A stretch of 64,000 nucleotides of DNA from Desulfobacterales bacterium (lineage in GTDB: Bacteria; Desulfobacterota; Desulfobacteria; Desulfobacterales; JAFDDL01): the NCBI GenBank assembly GCA_034003325.1, contig JAVEYW010000016.1, positions 53,526 through 117,525 on the forward strand, read 5' to 3'. Position numbers and translations under genes: made by a program. Below, piece after piece: positions 1 to 9,076 of this stretch (position 1 is its first letter; the number at the start of each line of letters is the position of its first letter). The notes beneath the pieces are model-generated. The model ran no database searches. It was not told where the DNA came from and was given only the letters and a program-made list of their open reading frames with translations.

Positions 1-542
1 TCAGGTTCCCGGCTGGTTTCACGGCCCCGGACAAAGGGGACGACACAATAGGCGCAATAATTATCACATCCCCGCATAATGGTGACAAACCGAGACGGCC
101 GTGCATCAAGGACGCCTCTTTTTTCCGGGGCCTGTTCCATGCACGTTTCAGCCATCTCCAGATCGACGATGCGGCATTTTTTTTCGGCAATTTTCTGAAC
201 CATTTCCGGCAGCCGATGAATCGTCCGGGTTCCGAAAACAAGGTCAACATGAGAAACCCGACGAAGAATTTTTTCACCCTCCTGCTGGGCAACACATCCG
301 CCCACGCCGATAATCAGTTCGGGCTTTTTTCCCTTTAACTCCGCCAGCCGCCCCAAAAAACTAAAGGCTTTTTGTTCGGCTTTTTCCCGCACGGAACAGG
401 TGTTGAGCAAAATGACATCCGCCGCCTCAATCGTCTCGGTCCTCTCAAACCCCACCGCACCAAGACTTTGGGCCATCTGATCGGAATCATACACATTCAT
501 CTGGCATCCGATGGTCTGAATATATAGGTATTTTTTTTTCAT
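1..542 (-). CDS. miaB: tRNA-2-methylthio-N6-dimethylallyladenosine synthase MiaB (N-terminal part, cut by window edge)
   Basis: Radical-SAM methylthiotransferase that adds the 2-methylthio group to i6A37 of tRNAs. The 180 visible codons carry the UPF0004 domain with its Fe-S cysteines (IGCQMN near residue 11, NTCSVREKA near 47, GVGGCVAQ near 80) and end just after the radical-SAM cluster motif CDNYCAYC. The C-terminal half including TRAM lies beyond the left edge. The ATG at 542 overlaps the stop of the upstream DUF4911 gene as ATGA, so the two are probably co-transcribed and translationally coupled. The motifs are very characteristic of MiaB rather than MtaB or RimO. Confidence 0.95.
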   Translation of the reverse strand, partial: MKKKYLYIQTIGCQMNVYDSDQMAQSLGAVGFERTETIEAADVILLNTCSVREKAEQKAFSFLGRLAELKGKKPELIIGVGGCVAQQEGEKILRRVSHVDLVFGTRTIHRLPEMVQKIAEKKCRIVDLEMAETCMEQAPEKRGVLDARPSRFVTIMRGCDNYCAYCVVPFVRGRETSREP

Positions 543-817
543 TCACTATTTCTCAAAAGCATTTCACAACGAGTCAACAGCTCGTTTTCTTCTGCTTCTT
601 TCATCGCCGCAATCGGCCGCATCATCGCCTCTTGTTGCATTTCTTCAATTAGCGCATCTGTCTCTGGTTCACATCCGGGCGCCACATAAAGTACCACCAA
701 TCCGTCCTTTGAATCCAACGTGCTAAGGCCTGCAATGCCGTCATAGGCTTCCAACAGGAACCGAAGCAGGTAAATCGCCCTGCGATCCATTCGATAGTAT
801 CGTTTCAGTGTTTCCAT
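539..817 (-). CDS. DUF4911 family protein upstream of miaB
   Basis: A 92-residue soluble protein with an acidic, glutamate-rich C-terminal helix and a core resembling the DUF4911 family (IYLLRFLLEAYDGIAGLSTLD). Such proteins are often encoded next to miaB in deltaproteobacteria; the function is unknown. It resembles small ferredoxin-fold proteins that sense or bind through an alpha/beta core, but no catalytic residues can be named. Its TGA overlaps the miaB ATG by four bases (ATGA), supporting a two-gene operon whose promoter would lie in the 150-base gap shared with the divergent recJ. Confidence 0.75.
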   Translation of the reverse strand: METLKRYYRMDRRAIYLLRFLLEAYDGIAGLSTLDSKDGLVVLYVAPGCEPETDALIEEMQQEAMMRPIAAMKEAEENELLTRCEMLLRNSE

Positions 818-967
818 GGCGTGAATAAGCGATTTGTCTCCATCTTTTTTATCAGGGTAACACCATCTTCCTTTTTATTTCAACCTAAATCCTGACCACC
901 CGCCAAAAAGCCCACAGGGAACATTTATGATTGTCGAATTGCCTGTTTTGGGGTATATCGCGGATCT

Positions 968-2704
968 ATGAAAGAGCAGTGGCAGATTCTGACGCCGGAC
1001 AAAGAAACCGTGCGGCACTTGTGTGAGGCCCTCAAATGCCACCCGGTTACGGCGGGTGTTCTGGTAAATCGCAACCTTTCCTCTTTTGCCGACGCGCAGG
1101 CCTTCATTCATGCAGCGTTAAAAAATCTTCGCTCACCATTCGGCATCAAGGATATGGACCGGGCCGTCCGCAGAATACACGCCGCGATTGTCCGGAAAGA
1201 AAAAATTCATATCTTCGGGGACTACGATGTGGACGGTATCAGCGCAACGGTACTGCTTTATGAGTTTCTACGCGCAGCCGGCGGACTCGTGGACTATTAC
1301 GTGCCGCATCGGGTCTCTGAAGGATACGGGCTTCGAGAAAAACACATTCACGATTACGTCGCACCCAATCACTATCAACTGCTTATCACAGTGGATTGCG
1401 GAATAAGCAGTCACAAAGCGGCCATTGCGGCCAAGCAAGCGGGAATCGATCTGATCATCACGGACCACCACCAAGTTCCGGAAACACTGCCCGATGCCTT
1501 CGCCGTGATCAATCCCAAGCGCACGGATTGCACCGCCGGATTCGACGACGCGGCCGGTGTCGGGGTGGTGTATTTCGTTCTCATCTGCCTGCGTAAGTAC
1601 TTAAGAGACATGGGATTTTGGATGGATCGGCCCGAACCGAACTTAAAAAACGCCTGTGATTTGGTGGCACTGGGAACTGTGGCAGACATTGTCCCCCTTA
1701 CCGGAGAAAACCGGATTCTCACCAAAATCGGGCTGGAGGTGATCAATGCCGGTCTTCGGCCCGGTATTCAGGCATTGCTCTCGGCTGCGGCCGTTCGCGA
1801 CCCGGTTGCCAGCGAAGATGATATCTCCTACCGGTTAGCACCCCGCCTCAACGCGGCCGGCAGAATTGATCACGCCCAATGCGCCATCGAACTGCTGACA
1901 ACCCGGGATTCGGCGCAAGCAAGAACGATCGCCGATACGCTCAATGGGATGAATGCGAAACGGCAATCGATCGAAAAAGATATTTTAAAACAAATTCGAG
2001 ACCGCCTGCCGTTATCCTATCCGGACTTAACCCAACGCCCCGCCATTATCCTTTCCGACACCCGGTGGCATGAAGGGGTTCTCGGTATCGTTGCAGCCAA
2101 GTTGGCCGATCGATACTATCGGCCCGTGATTCTGATTTCCACCCGAAATGGCGCCGGCAAAGGCTCTGCCAGGAGCATTCCCGGGTTCAATCTGTACGAG
2201 GGGCTGAAACTGACCGAAAATTACCTGGAAAGCTTTGGTGGACATGCCCGTGCGGCAGGGCTGTCCATCAAGCGGGAAAATATTTCCGGATTCACCCGCG
2301 AATTTGAAGCGATTGTTAAAGCCCAAACCGAACTATCGGCGTTTATCCCTGTTCTGACCATTGATCAGGAACTGAGTTTTGATCAGATTTCTCCACGGCT
2401 GGCGGATGAACTGGAAAAGTTGCAGCCTTTCGGCGAAGGAACCCCGGAACCCCTTTTTATGTCCCGCAATCTAAAGGTTACCTATTCTCAACTCATCGGC
2501 AATGCCCATCGCAGAATGAGCTTAATGCAACCGGGCGCAAAAACCGATCAAGTCATAAGCGCCATACAGTTTAATGTCGATACGGGCTGCGCCTTTCCGG
2601 AATATCTGGAAAAAATCGCGTACCGGCTTCGCTGGAACCGGTGGAACGGAAAAAAAACAATGCAAATGCTTATTGAAGCGATTTGTCCCAAGGAAACCGC
2701 ATGA
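968..2704 (+). CDS. recJ: Single-stranded-DNA-specific exonuclease RecJ
   Basis: 5'-3' ssDNA exonuclease of the DHH phosphoesterase superfamily, acting in recombination and mismatch or base-excision repair in the cytoplasm. At 578 residues it has the normal RecJ length. DHH motifs are intact: GDYDVDG (84-90), VDCG (142-145) and DHH (166-168). The DHHA1 motif GGHARAAG follows at about residue 420 and an OB-fold region forms the C-terminus. The ATG at 968 has only a weak upstream Shine-Dalgarno. The stop overlaps the next ATG as ATGA, implying coupling with the muramidase gene, an unusual partner for recJ. Confidence 0.95.
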   Translation: MKEQWQILTPDKETVRHLCEALKCHPVTAGVLVNRNLSSFADAQAFIHAALKNLRSPFGIKDMDRAVRRIHAAIVRKEKIHIFGDYDVDGISATVLLYEFLRAAGGLVDYYVPHRVSEGYGLREKHIHDYVAPNHYQLLITVDCGISSHKAAIAAKQAGIDLIITDHHQVPETLPDAFAVINPKRTDCTAGFDDAAGVGVVYFVLICLRKYLRDMGFWMDRPEPNLKNACDLVALGTVADIVPLTGENRILTKIGLEVINAGLRPGIQALLSAAAVRDPVASEDDISYRLAPRLNAAGRIDHAQCAIELLTTRDSAQARTIADTLNGMNAKRQSIEKDILKQIRDRLPLSYPDLTQRPAIILSDTRWHEGVLGIVAAKLADRYYRPVILISTRNGAGKGSARSIPGFNLYEGLKLTENYLESFGGHARAAGLSIKRENISGFTREFEAIVKAQTELSAFIPVLTIDQELSFDQISPRLADELEKLQPFGEGTPEPLFMSRNLKVTYSQLIGNAHRRMSLMQPGAKTDQVISAIQFNVDTGCAFPEYLEKIAYRLRWNRWNGKKTMQMLIEAICPKETA

Positions 2705-3876
2705 ATCCAACCATTCAAACCGGCCTTGAACACTTCTTGACGGCACCGCCCAAAACAATCCACGGACAGCGCCTGGGGCTTTTGTGCAACCCGGCTTCCG
2801 TCAATTCAGCGCTTCAACATGCCCGGGATTTGATTCACCAGCGCTTTCCGGGACAGCTAACCACACTTTTTTCGCCCCAGCACGGCTTTTTTTCCGAAAA
2901 ACAGGATAACATGATCGAATCGGCAAACCTGCGGGATGAGGCATTGGGTATCCCCGTTTATAGCCTTTACGGAAAAACCCGGAAACCCACCGAGGAAATG
3001 TTCGATTCCATCGACACCCTTCTCATCGACTTGCAGGATGCGGGCACACGTGTCTATACGTTCATTTACACCATGAGCTATTGCCTGGAGGCGGCCCGCA
3101 AATACGGAAAAACGGTGATTGTGCTTGACCGGCCCAATCCCGTGGGGGGTCTTGCGGTCGAGGGAAATTGCCTTTCAAAGGATTGCGCTTCGTTCGTGGG
3201 GCGCTTTCCCATTCCCATGCGACACGGCATGACCATTGGTGAGCTGGCCCGGTTGTTCAACCATGCCTATGGCATCGGCTGCGATCTTTCGGTCATTCCC
3301 ATAAAAGGGTGGCGCAGGGCCATGTATTTTGAAGACACCGGTCTCCCCTGGGTGGCCCCGTCGCCGAATTTGCCGACGCCGATTTCCGCACTGGTATATC
3401 CGGGCCAGGTTATTTGGGAAGGCACCAATATCTCCGAAGGCCGGGGAACCACTCAGCCGTTCGAACTCTTTGGTGCGCCGTTTCTGAATACCGGCAAAAT
3501 TCTCGATCATATTCAGGAATCAAGTATGCCGGGTGTCATCCTGAGAGCGCTCGGCTTTGAGCCCACCAGCAACAAATGGCAGGGAAGGTTGTGCCGCGGG
3601 TTTCAACTCCATGTCACGGACCGGGCGACATTCAGGCCCTACCGAACCACCCTCTTACTCATGCAGACCATTATCGGCCTGCACCGGAAAGATTTTTCAT
3701 GGAAAGCCCCCCCTTATGAATATGAATATTCCAGGCTTCCCATCGACCTGATTCTCGGGGATTGCCGCATTCGGAAACAAATTGAACGACTAGAGAATAT
3801 TGATAAAGTAGAAGCATCCTGGATGGGGAAAACGGCTGAATTTCACCAATTACGAGAAACGTATCTACTGTATTGA
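2701..3876 (+). CDS. namZ: DUF1343 exo-beta-N-acetylmuramidase (NamZ/YbbC family)
   Basis: 391 residues matching the YbbC/NamZ family (GH171), exo-lytic enzymes that release MurNAc from the non-reducing end of peptidoglycan chains. Visible family features: LLCNPASV near residue 25, the SPQHGFF segment near 60 (usually PEHGF in this family, so Gln replaces Glu), the IDLQDAGTRVYTF block near 110 and LDRPNPVGG near 140, then the C-terminal PGQVIWEGTNISEGRGT segment near 245. No signal peptide is visible, so it may act in the cytoplasm or need another export route. The first in-frame upstream codon lies inside recJ, but the ATGA-overlap ATG is the natural start. A MurNAc kinase/uridylyltransferase fusion is encoded 3.5 kb downstream on the same strand, which fits a role in MurNAc recovery. 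Confidence 0.85.
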   Translation: MNPTIQTGLEHFLTAPPKTIHGQRLGLLCNPASVNSALQHARDLIHQRFPGQLTTLFSPQHGFFSEKQDNMIESANLRDEALGIPVYSLYGKTRKPTEEMFDSIDTLLIDLQDAGTRVYTFIYTMSYCLEAARKYGKTVIVLDRPNPVGGLAVEGNCLSKDCASFVGRFPIPMRHGMTIGELARLFNHAYGIGCDLSVIPIKGWRRAMYFEDTGLPWVAPSPNLPTPISALVYPGQVIWEGTNISEGRGTTQPFELFGAPFLNTGKILDHIQESSMPGVILRALGFEPTSNKWQGRLCRGFQLHVTDRATFRPYRTTLLLMQTIIGLHRKDFSWKAPPYEYEYSRLPIDLILGDCRIRKQIERLENIDKVEASWMGKTAEFHQLRETYLLY

Positions 3877-3928
3877 AACGGATAAACCGGGCATTTTAAG
3901 AAGGCATTAAGATTCCGGGCACAAAAAA

Positions 3929-3966
3929 GCGCCCTGCAATATCTTAAAATAAATGCAGGGCGCTTG
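3929..3966 (-). terminator. Rho-independent terminator of the 92-aa membrane protein gene
   Basis: A perfect 10-bp inverted repeat (GCGCCCTGCA at 3929-3938 and its complement at 3954-3963) with a 15-nt loop. Read on the minus strand it is followed by six T residues, ideal for the minus-strand gene that starts at 4262. It probably also stops transcription from the convergent recJ-namZ pair. Confidence 0.85.
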
Positions 3967-3983
3967 ATATCGGATAAGGCGAT

Positions 3984-4262
3984 TTATGCCTTGGTTTTCA
4001 GTGTTTCAATCTCTTTTTTCAAATCGTCGATCTCTTTTTTATAATTTTCGGGATTGTCGTCACCGGCATCACCCTTGCTTTTTTCATTGCTTTTCCATGT
4101 ATCTTTCAACTCGTCAAACCCGAGGTACAATGCCAGACCGCCCCCCATCAGCAACATGGCCGGGATTGAGCCCGCCAGTAAGTCCAGAAACGGCTTCCAC
4201 CAGACAGATATGCCGATAAGGCCCAAAACGGCCGCAATTGCCCCACCAATTAGCGTCTTCAT
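3984..4262 (-). CDS. Small membrane protein with C-terminal coiled coil
   Basis: 92 residues, not assigned to a named family. Two hydrophobic segments (about residues 4-22 and 28-48, glycine rich) are followed by a charged linker and a heptad-like C-terminal helix (YKKEIDDLKKEIETLKTKA) likely to form a coiled coil. The ATG at 4262 is preceded by a strong AGGAGG-type Shine-Dalgarno. It sits alone between convergent and divergent neighbours and has its own terminator, so it is a monocistronic gene. An inner-membrane scaffold or stress role is possible but is not shown by the sequence. Confidence 0.7.
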   Translation of the reverse strand: MKTLIGGAIAAVLGLIGISVWWKPFLDLLAGSIPAMLLMGGGLALYLGFDELKDTWKSNEKSKGDAGDDNPENYKKEIDDLKKEIETLKTKA

Positions 4263-4686
4263 AAAAAAAGTCCTCCTTTTAAGTATGTTCTCAATTCTAT
4301 ATGCGGCTTCAATGGAAATTCGTACCTTCGCCTGCTTTGTTTTAATTCAATGGTCCATACGGGAAAAAGCATCGGGTTTCAGCCCGCAACCGATCGTTCT
4401 AAAATGAAAAAACCGCCCCACCTTCATGGCGGCCTCCGCTTGATTTGAAGCTTTCTCCTCCTCGATTTGGGCGCATAAACACCAAATTTTCGAAACGGTA
4501 TCATAACAACTATTGATGCGCAAGAATATTTTTACCCGAAGTGGTCCATCCGCATGAACCCATCGGCGACGCTTACGCATTTTTTGGTTTAACAGATTGA
4601 ATTTTTTATTAAAAAAATGATGGCACCCCTCGGATTTAGCCGTTGCATTTGCCGTATATATCTGTTATCTCCGAGGCCGAAAAACA
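4263..4686. other. Intergenic region between divergent genes
   Basis: About 420 bases separating the small membrane protein gene from the acyltransferase gene. It holds the promoters of both, but no strong -35/-10 pair stands out. A short CCGCC...GGCGG repeat near 4412-4432 could form a weak hairpin. A 77-codon minus-strand reading frame here has no recognisable features and is not called. Confidence 0.4.
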
Positions 4687-7347
4687 GTGAATTCATCGGA
4701 ATTTGTTATGATGCATCTATTCAAAATCTGGCTTGAAAAAATTACTAATACTTACAACCGATGGGCAGGTTACGCCCTTCGGAACACCCATCACCATTAT
4801 TTTTGCGAATTGCCCGCGCAAATCAGCTGGCCCGCCCATTTGCTCTTGAAACTGTTTTATCGCGGTCTGACCGTCAATACGGAACAAACGGCCGCGATTC
4901 AAAAGATCGAACCGAACGCTATTATTATCTATGCCAACAAGTTTCAGAGCAAATTCGAATACCTTTTCTATTATACGCGATATAAGGAACACAAGTTACC
5001 GATTCCTGAAATCGGGTTGGGATACAAAACAAGGCTGTGGCAGCCGCCAACACGCGTGTTTCGAATTTTCTTCTCCTATTTTGACTATTTTCTACGCCAT
5101 CGCCGCCTGCAAGACCCCTATGAAACCGGCTATATACAAGAGGCTCTGATCTCCGGGAAAAGCGCCTTTTTAACTCTGATTGAAGAAAAGGGGTTTTACC
5201 GCCGTTTCGTGAAAGCGGAAACTGATCCGGTACAATACCTCATCGATGTGCAGCAGCAGATAGAACGTCCCATCTATATTGTTCCCCATCTGATGTTCTT
5301 TGACAGAAAACCACCGCGACAAACAACCGGAATAGTGGACATTTTTTTCGGAACGGAAGCCAAGCCCGGAAAACTTAGACGCTTTTTCACGCTGTTCAAA
5401 AACCCCGAAAAAATTTTTTTTGAAATTTCGACACCGCTCAATCTGAAGGAATTCATCAATGAACCGGGGAACCGGTCGCTTTCATCCTATCATCTGGCAA
5501 TTCACTTGCGCCGCAAATTAATCGTTCAGTTCAACCGCCACCGTCAAAGCATCACCGGTCCGGTCCTGAAATCCAGGGAAGAGCTCAAGGAAAACATCCT
5601 TACCAACGAACGCCTCAGAAGTATCATGGTCCAACATGCTGAAAAGCGTGAAGTATCCATCCATGAAGTCTATAAAGAAGCATCGGATTACATTGATGAG
5701 ATCGCCGCCAGATATAATAATTCCGTCTTGGCGGTAGGCGCTTTCGTGGTCAGACAAATCATTCGAATCATGTTCGACGGTATATCGGTAAACAGCGATA
5801 TGCTCAAGCAGATTAAAAGCGCGGCCCGCCAAGGCCCTCTCATTCTGGTTCCCTGCCACAAAAGCCATATCGATTACCTGATTCTTTCCTATCTGTTCTA
5901 CATGAACAATATGCCCGCTCCTCATGTGGTGGCCGGAAAGAATCTCTTTTTCTGGCCCCTCGGGCCTTTTTTCAGGGCTGCGGGCGCTTTTTCCATTCGC
6001 CGATCCTTCAAGGGCGCGGTTTTTTATTCCAAAGTATTTGCCGAATACATTCACAAACTTCTTGAAGAGGGGTTCAATATCGAGCTCTTTATCGAGGGCG
6101 GACGAAGCCGGACCGGTAAGCTGATCATGCCCCAGTTGGGGTTTTTATCAATCCTGCTCAATGCATATAAAAATAATGCCTGCGAAGATATGAATTTTGT
6201 ACCGATTTTCGTTGGATATGACCGGGTTCCCGAAGAAAAATCGTACCTTTACGAAATCGAAGGCGGCAAAAAAAAGCCTGAAAACCTGCGACAGGTGTTG
6301 CGCGCCCGCAAGGCCCTGAAGAAAAAGTACGGTCGTATCTATGTGCGAATCGCAGAACCGATTCCCCTCAAATCACTCCTGGAACAAAAACAAATCGATC
6401 TGCAGGATGCCTCTCAAAAAACCTTCAATCATTTGTGTCGGTATATCGGCCAGCGACTCATTCATGCCATCGATCGCGCCTCAGTTGTCACGCCTCACGC
6501 CCTGGTTGCCGGCGCGGTCCTTCATTTCACGGAAAACGGCTTCACGAAGGCTCAGATGCTGGGGCATATCGAAACCTTTATGACTTATATTCTTTCCCAG
6601 CACGTCGCCATCGCGGACACGCTGCTGCTCAATCACACGCAGGCGGCAAAGCACGTATTCAACCTTTATCGAAACCGCCGATTTATCGAGCAGGTCACTC
6701 CCGAAAAAGACACTGCCGAAACAGCGCCGCTCTTTACCGTCAATGTGGCCAAGCGGCATAATCTTGAGTACTATAAGAACAACAGCATTTCCTTCTTCAT
6801 TCCGGCGGCCTTTACCGCGCTGATCATTCTTGAAAAAGATGCCTTTCAGTTCTCGGCTGCCGATTTACGGGAAAATTATGTATTTCTTCAGACTCTGTTT
6901 AAAAACGAATTTAATTTCGACCCGGATCAATCCCCGGAAAGGTTCGTCCGAAAGACCCTAAAGGCCTTCATTGACGACGCGATCCTGATGCCCCACCCTA
7001 TGTTGCCCGACACGTACAACCTGACATCGGTCGGTTATCGAAAGCTCGGGTTGTTTGCCCGGTTGATAAAACCATACCTTGAAGCCTATTGGGTGGTATT
7101 GAGCTTTCTGAAAGCCAACTCGAAAAACGCCATGAAGCCCAAGGATCGCCTGAAAAAAATACAGACGCTGGGACAACGCATGTACAAGGGCAAAGAAATC
7201 GAGAGGAGGGAAGCGCTCTCCAGAATATATTATGAAAACGCGCTGGACGCTTACAACGCCGAAGGCATAAAAGGCGGCGAAAACACGGAAGAAATTTCGA
7301 CCTTCGCTGAAAAAATCAGACGGTATCTTGATGTGACGGCCTCATGA
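4687..7347 (+). CDS. plsB: Glycerol-3-phosphate 1-O-acyltransferase (PlsB-like)
   Basis: Membrane-associated acyltransferase that makes lysophosphatidate from sn-glycerol-3-phosphate. Counted from the GTG at 4687 it has 886 residues, somewhat longer than the ~800 of enterobacterial PlsB. The catalytic H-X4-D motif is HKSHID (391-396), block II is around GPFFRAAGAFSIRRSF, and the substrate-binding block III is FIEGGRSRTGK (468-478). The long helical N-terminal third and the C-terminal extension are typical of PlsB. Two ATG codons at 4708 and 4711 are alternative starts; neither GTG nor ATG has a convincing Shine-Dalgarno. The stop overlaps the next gene as ATGA. Confidence 0.88.
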   Translation: MNSSEFVMMHLFKIWLEKITNTYNRWAGYALRNTHHHYFCELPAQISWPAHLLLKLFYRGLTVNTEQTAAIQKIEPNAIIIYANKFQSKFEYLFYYTRYKEHKLPIPEIGLGYKTRLWQPPTRVFRIFFSYFDYFLRHRRLQDPYETGYIQEALISGKSAFLTLIEEKGFYRRFVKAETDPVQYLIDVQQQIERPIYIVPHLMFFDRKPPRQTTGIVDIFFGTEAKPGKLRRFFTLFKNPEKIFFEISTPLNLKEFINEPGNRSLSSYHLAIHLRRKLIVQFNRHRQSITGPVLKSREELKENILTNERLRSIMVQHAEKREVSIHEVYKEASDYIDEIAARYNNSVLAVGAFVVRQIIRIMFDGISVNSDMLKQIKSAARQGPLILVPCHKSHIDYLILSYLFYMNNMPAPHVVAGKNLFFWPLGPFFRAAGAFSIRRSFKGAVFYSKVFAEYIHKLLEEGFNIELFIEGGRSRTGKLIMPQLGFLSILLNAYKNNACEDMNFVPIFVGYDRVPEEKSYLYEIEGGKKKPENLRQVLRARKALKKKYGRIYVRIAEPIPLKSLLEQKQIDLQDASQKTFNHLCRYIGQRLIHAIDRASVVTPHALVAGAVLHFTENGFTKAQMLGHIETFMTYILSQHVAIADTLLLNHTQAAKHVFNLYRNRRFIEQVTPEKDTAETAPLFTVNVAKRHNLEYYKNNSISFFIPAAFTALIILEKDAFQFSAADLRENYVFLQTLFKNEFNFDPDQSPERFVRKTLKAFIDDAILMPHPMLPDTYNLTSVGYRKLGLFARLIKPYLEAYWVVLSFLKANSKNAMKPKDRLKKIQTLGQRMYKGKEIERREALSRIYYENALDAYNAEGIKGGENTEEISTFAEKIRRYLDVTAS

Positions 7348-9053
7348 AAGCCTTGATTCTTGCCGCGGGATTCGGAACCCGATTGCGGCCCTATACCGTG
7401 AACACACCCAAGCCGCTGTTTACCATCGACGGCCAAGCACTTCTGGATAGAATCATATGTCAACTCTATCAAGCCGGTTGCAGCGATATTATCGTCAACA
7501 CGCATCATCTTTCCCATCAAATCGAGGCGCATCTGGCCAATCGAACCTATCCGGTTCCGGTCGGCACGCGGTACGAACCTGTCGTATTGGGAACAGGCGG
7601 CGCCATTCGTAGTGCCGCCGATTTTTGGGACGACACCCCTTTCATGGTCATCAACAGCGACATCGTCACGGATATTGATCTTAGAGGCGTGTACGAATTT
7701 CATTGCCGCCATCACACACCGGCCACGCTGGTGTTGACCGATGCCCCCGCATTTAACACCGTGGTGATAGACGATCATGACCGGATTGTTGAATTTACCG
7801 AAAACGAGGATGGCGATCCGCCGATTGAAAAATACCGAAGGCTTACATTCACCGGCATCCAGGTGTTAGACTCGGCGGTTATTCAGTTGATCCCAAACGC
7901 GCCGTTTGTGAACAGTATTGATGTGTACCGGCGATTGATCTCCAGGAAAACACCCCCCAAAGCCTTTATCGCCGTGAATCAGCAATGGGAAGATATCGGC
8001 ACGGTTGAGCGTTACCGAAAAATCGCCCGGAATGTAACCGCGGCACGGGCGTTTCAAACGGTATTCGGAGAAAAACCTAAGCCGCCGATTCAGCAAACGC
8101 TTCTGGCTGGAGACGGATCGGACCGCACCTGGCATCGCCTTCGGGCAGGCACACACAGCCTTGTCATGGCGGATCACGGCATTCGAAACCAGGCACCGCC
8201 AGCAGAAATCGATTCTTTCGTTTCCATCGGCTCGCATCTTTATGAAAAGAAAGTACCCGTTCCTAGAATTTTCCGGTACGATTCTTTTTCCGGCATGGTT
8301 TTCTTGGAGGACCTGGGGGATACACACTTACAGGCCTACATTCGAAATCTAGCGGCCCCTGAAAAAATCGAATCCGCCTACCGTACCGTGATCGATCATT
8401 TGATTCACCTCTCACTTGCGGGCAAGCAGGGGTTTGACACTTCCTGGACCTATCAAACCGCCGCCTATGACAAACCGCTTGTGCTGGAGCGGGAATGTCG
8501 GTACTTTGTGGAAGCGTTTCTAAACGGTCACATGCACCTGGACTGCCGGTTTGAGAACCTTCAATCCGAGTTTGCGTATCTGGCCGATAACGCCTTGCGC
8601 TATTCGGTTTCTGGCCTTCTGCACCGGGATTTTCAGTCCCGAAACATCATGGTTCATAATGGCCGGTTTTATATTATCGATTTTCAGGGCGCCCGCTTGG
8701 GACCGATTCAGTATGATCTAGCTTCCCTGCTGATCGATCCCTATGTGGAATTGTCGGTACCCCTGCAAAACGCCTTGCTGAATTATGCCGTTGAAGCGCT
8801 CAGCACCCGGGCATCCATTGAACCGGAAGCCTTTCGGCAGGGCTACCGCTTTTGCCGCATTACCCGAAACCTGCAAATCCTGGGGGCCTTTGGCTTTTTA
8901 AACGGTGTCAAACAGAAACCCTATTTTGCGCAATATATTCCCGCAGCCTTGCGGTCATTGAATCAGGGATTGAGTCAACTCGACCCGGCGCCCTTAATTC
9001 AATTGAACCAACTGATACAAACCATCATGTCCCGTGAACCTTCACGGGAGTAA
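7344..9053 (+). CDS. MurU-AmgK fusion: sugar-1-phosphate nucleotidyltransferase plus aminosugar kinase
   Basis: 569 residues in two clear domains. Residues 1-235 are a nucleotidyltransferase of the MurU type with the signature GFGTRLRP (9-16), TPKPL (21-25) and a metal-binding Asp in NSD (106). Residues 265-569 are an APH-like kinase with the catalytic loop HRDFQSRN (H427, D429) and the metal Asp of IIDFQ (D446), the pattern seen in AmgK. In Pseudomonas, AmgK phosphorylates MurNAc and MurU converts MurNAc-1-P to UDP-MurNAc, bypassing de novo synthesis; there they are separate adjacent genes. The fused order here is uridylyltransferase first. Overlap ATGA with plsB. Exact sugar specificity (MurNAc versus GlcNAc or another sugar) is inferred. 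Confidence 0.82.
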   Translation: MKALILAAGFGTRLRPYTVNTPKPLFTIDGQALLDRIICQLYQAGCSDIIVNTHHLSHQIEAHLANRTYPVPVGTRYEPVVLGTGGAIRSAADFWDDTPFMVINSDIVTDIDLRGVYEFHCRHHTPATLVLTDAPAFNTVVIDDHDRIVEFTENEDGDPPIEKYRRLTFTGIQVLDSAVIQLIPNAPFVNSIDVYRRLISRKTPPKAFIAVNQQWEDIGTVERYRKIARNVTAARAFQTVFGEKPKPPIQQTLLAGDGSDRTWHRLRAGTHSLVMADHGIRNQAPPAEIDSFVSIGSHLYEKKVPVPRIFRYDSFSGMVFLEDLGDTHLQAYIRNLAAPEKIESAYRTVIDHLIHLSLAGKQGFDTSWTYQTAAYDKPLVLERECRYFVEAFLNGHMHLDCRFENLQSEFAYLADNALRYSVSGLLHRDFQSRNIMVHNGRFYIIDFQGARLGPIQYDLASLLIDPYVELSVPLQNALLNYAVEALSTRASIEPEAFRQGYRFCRITRNLQILGAFGFLNGVKQKPYFAQYIPAALRSLNQGLSQLDPAPLIQLNQLIQTIMSREPSRE

Positions 9054-9076
9054 ATCAAGATAAGGGAGACAATGAA

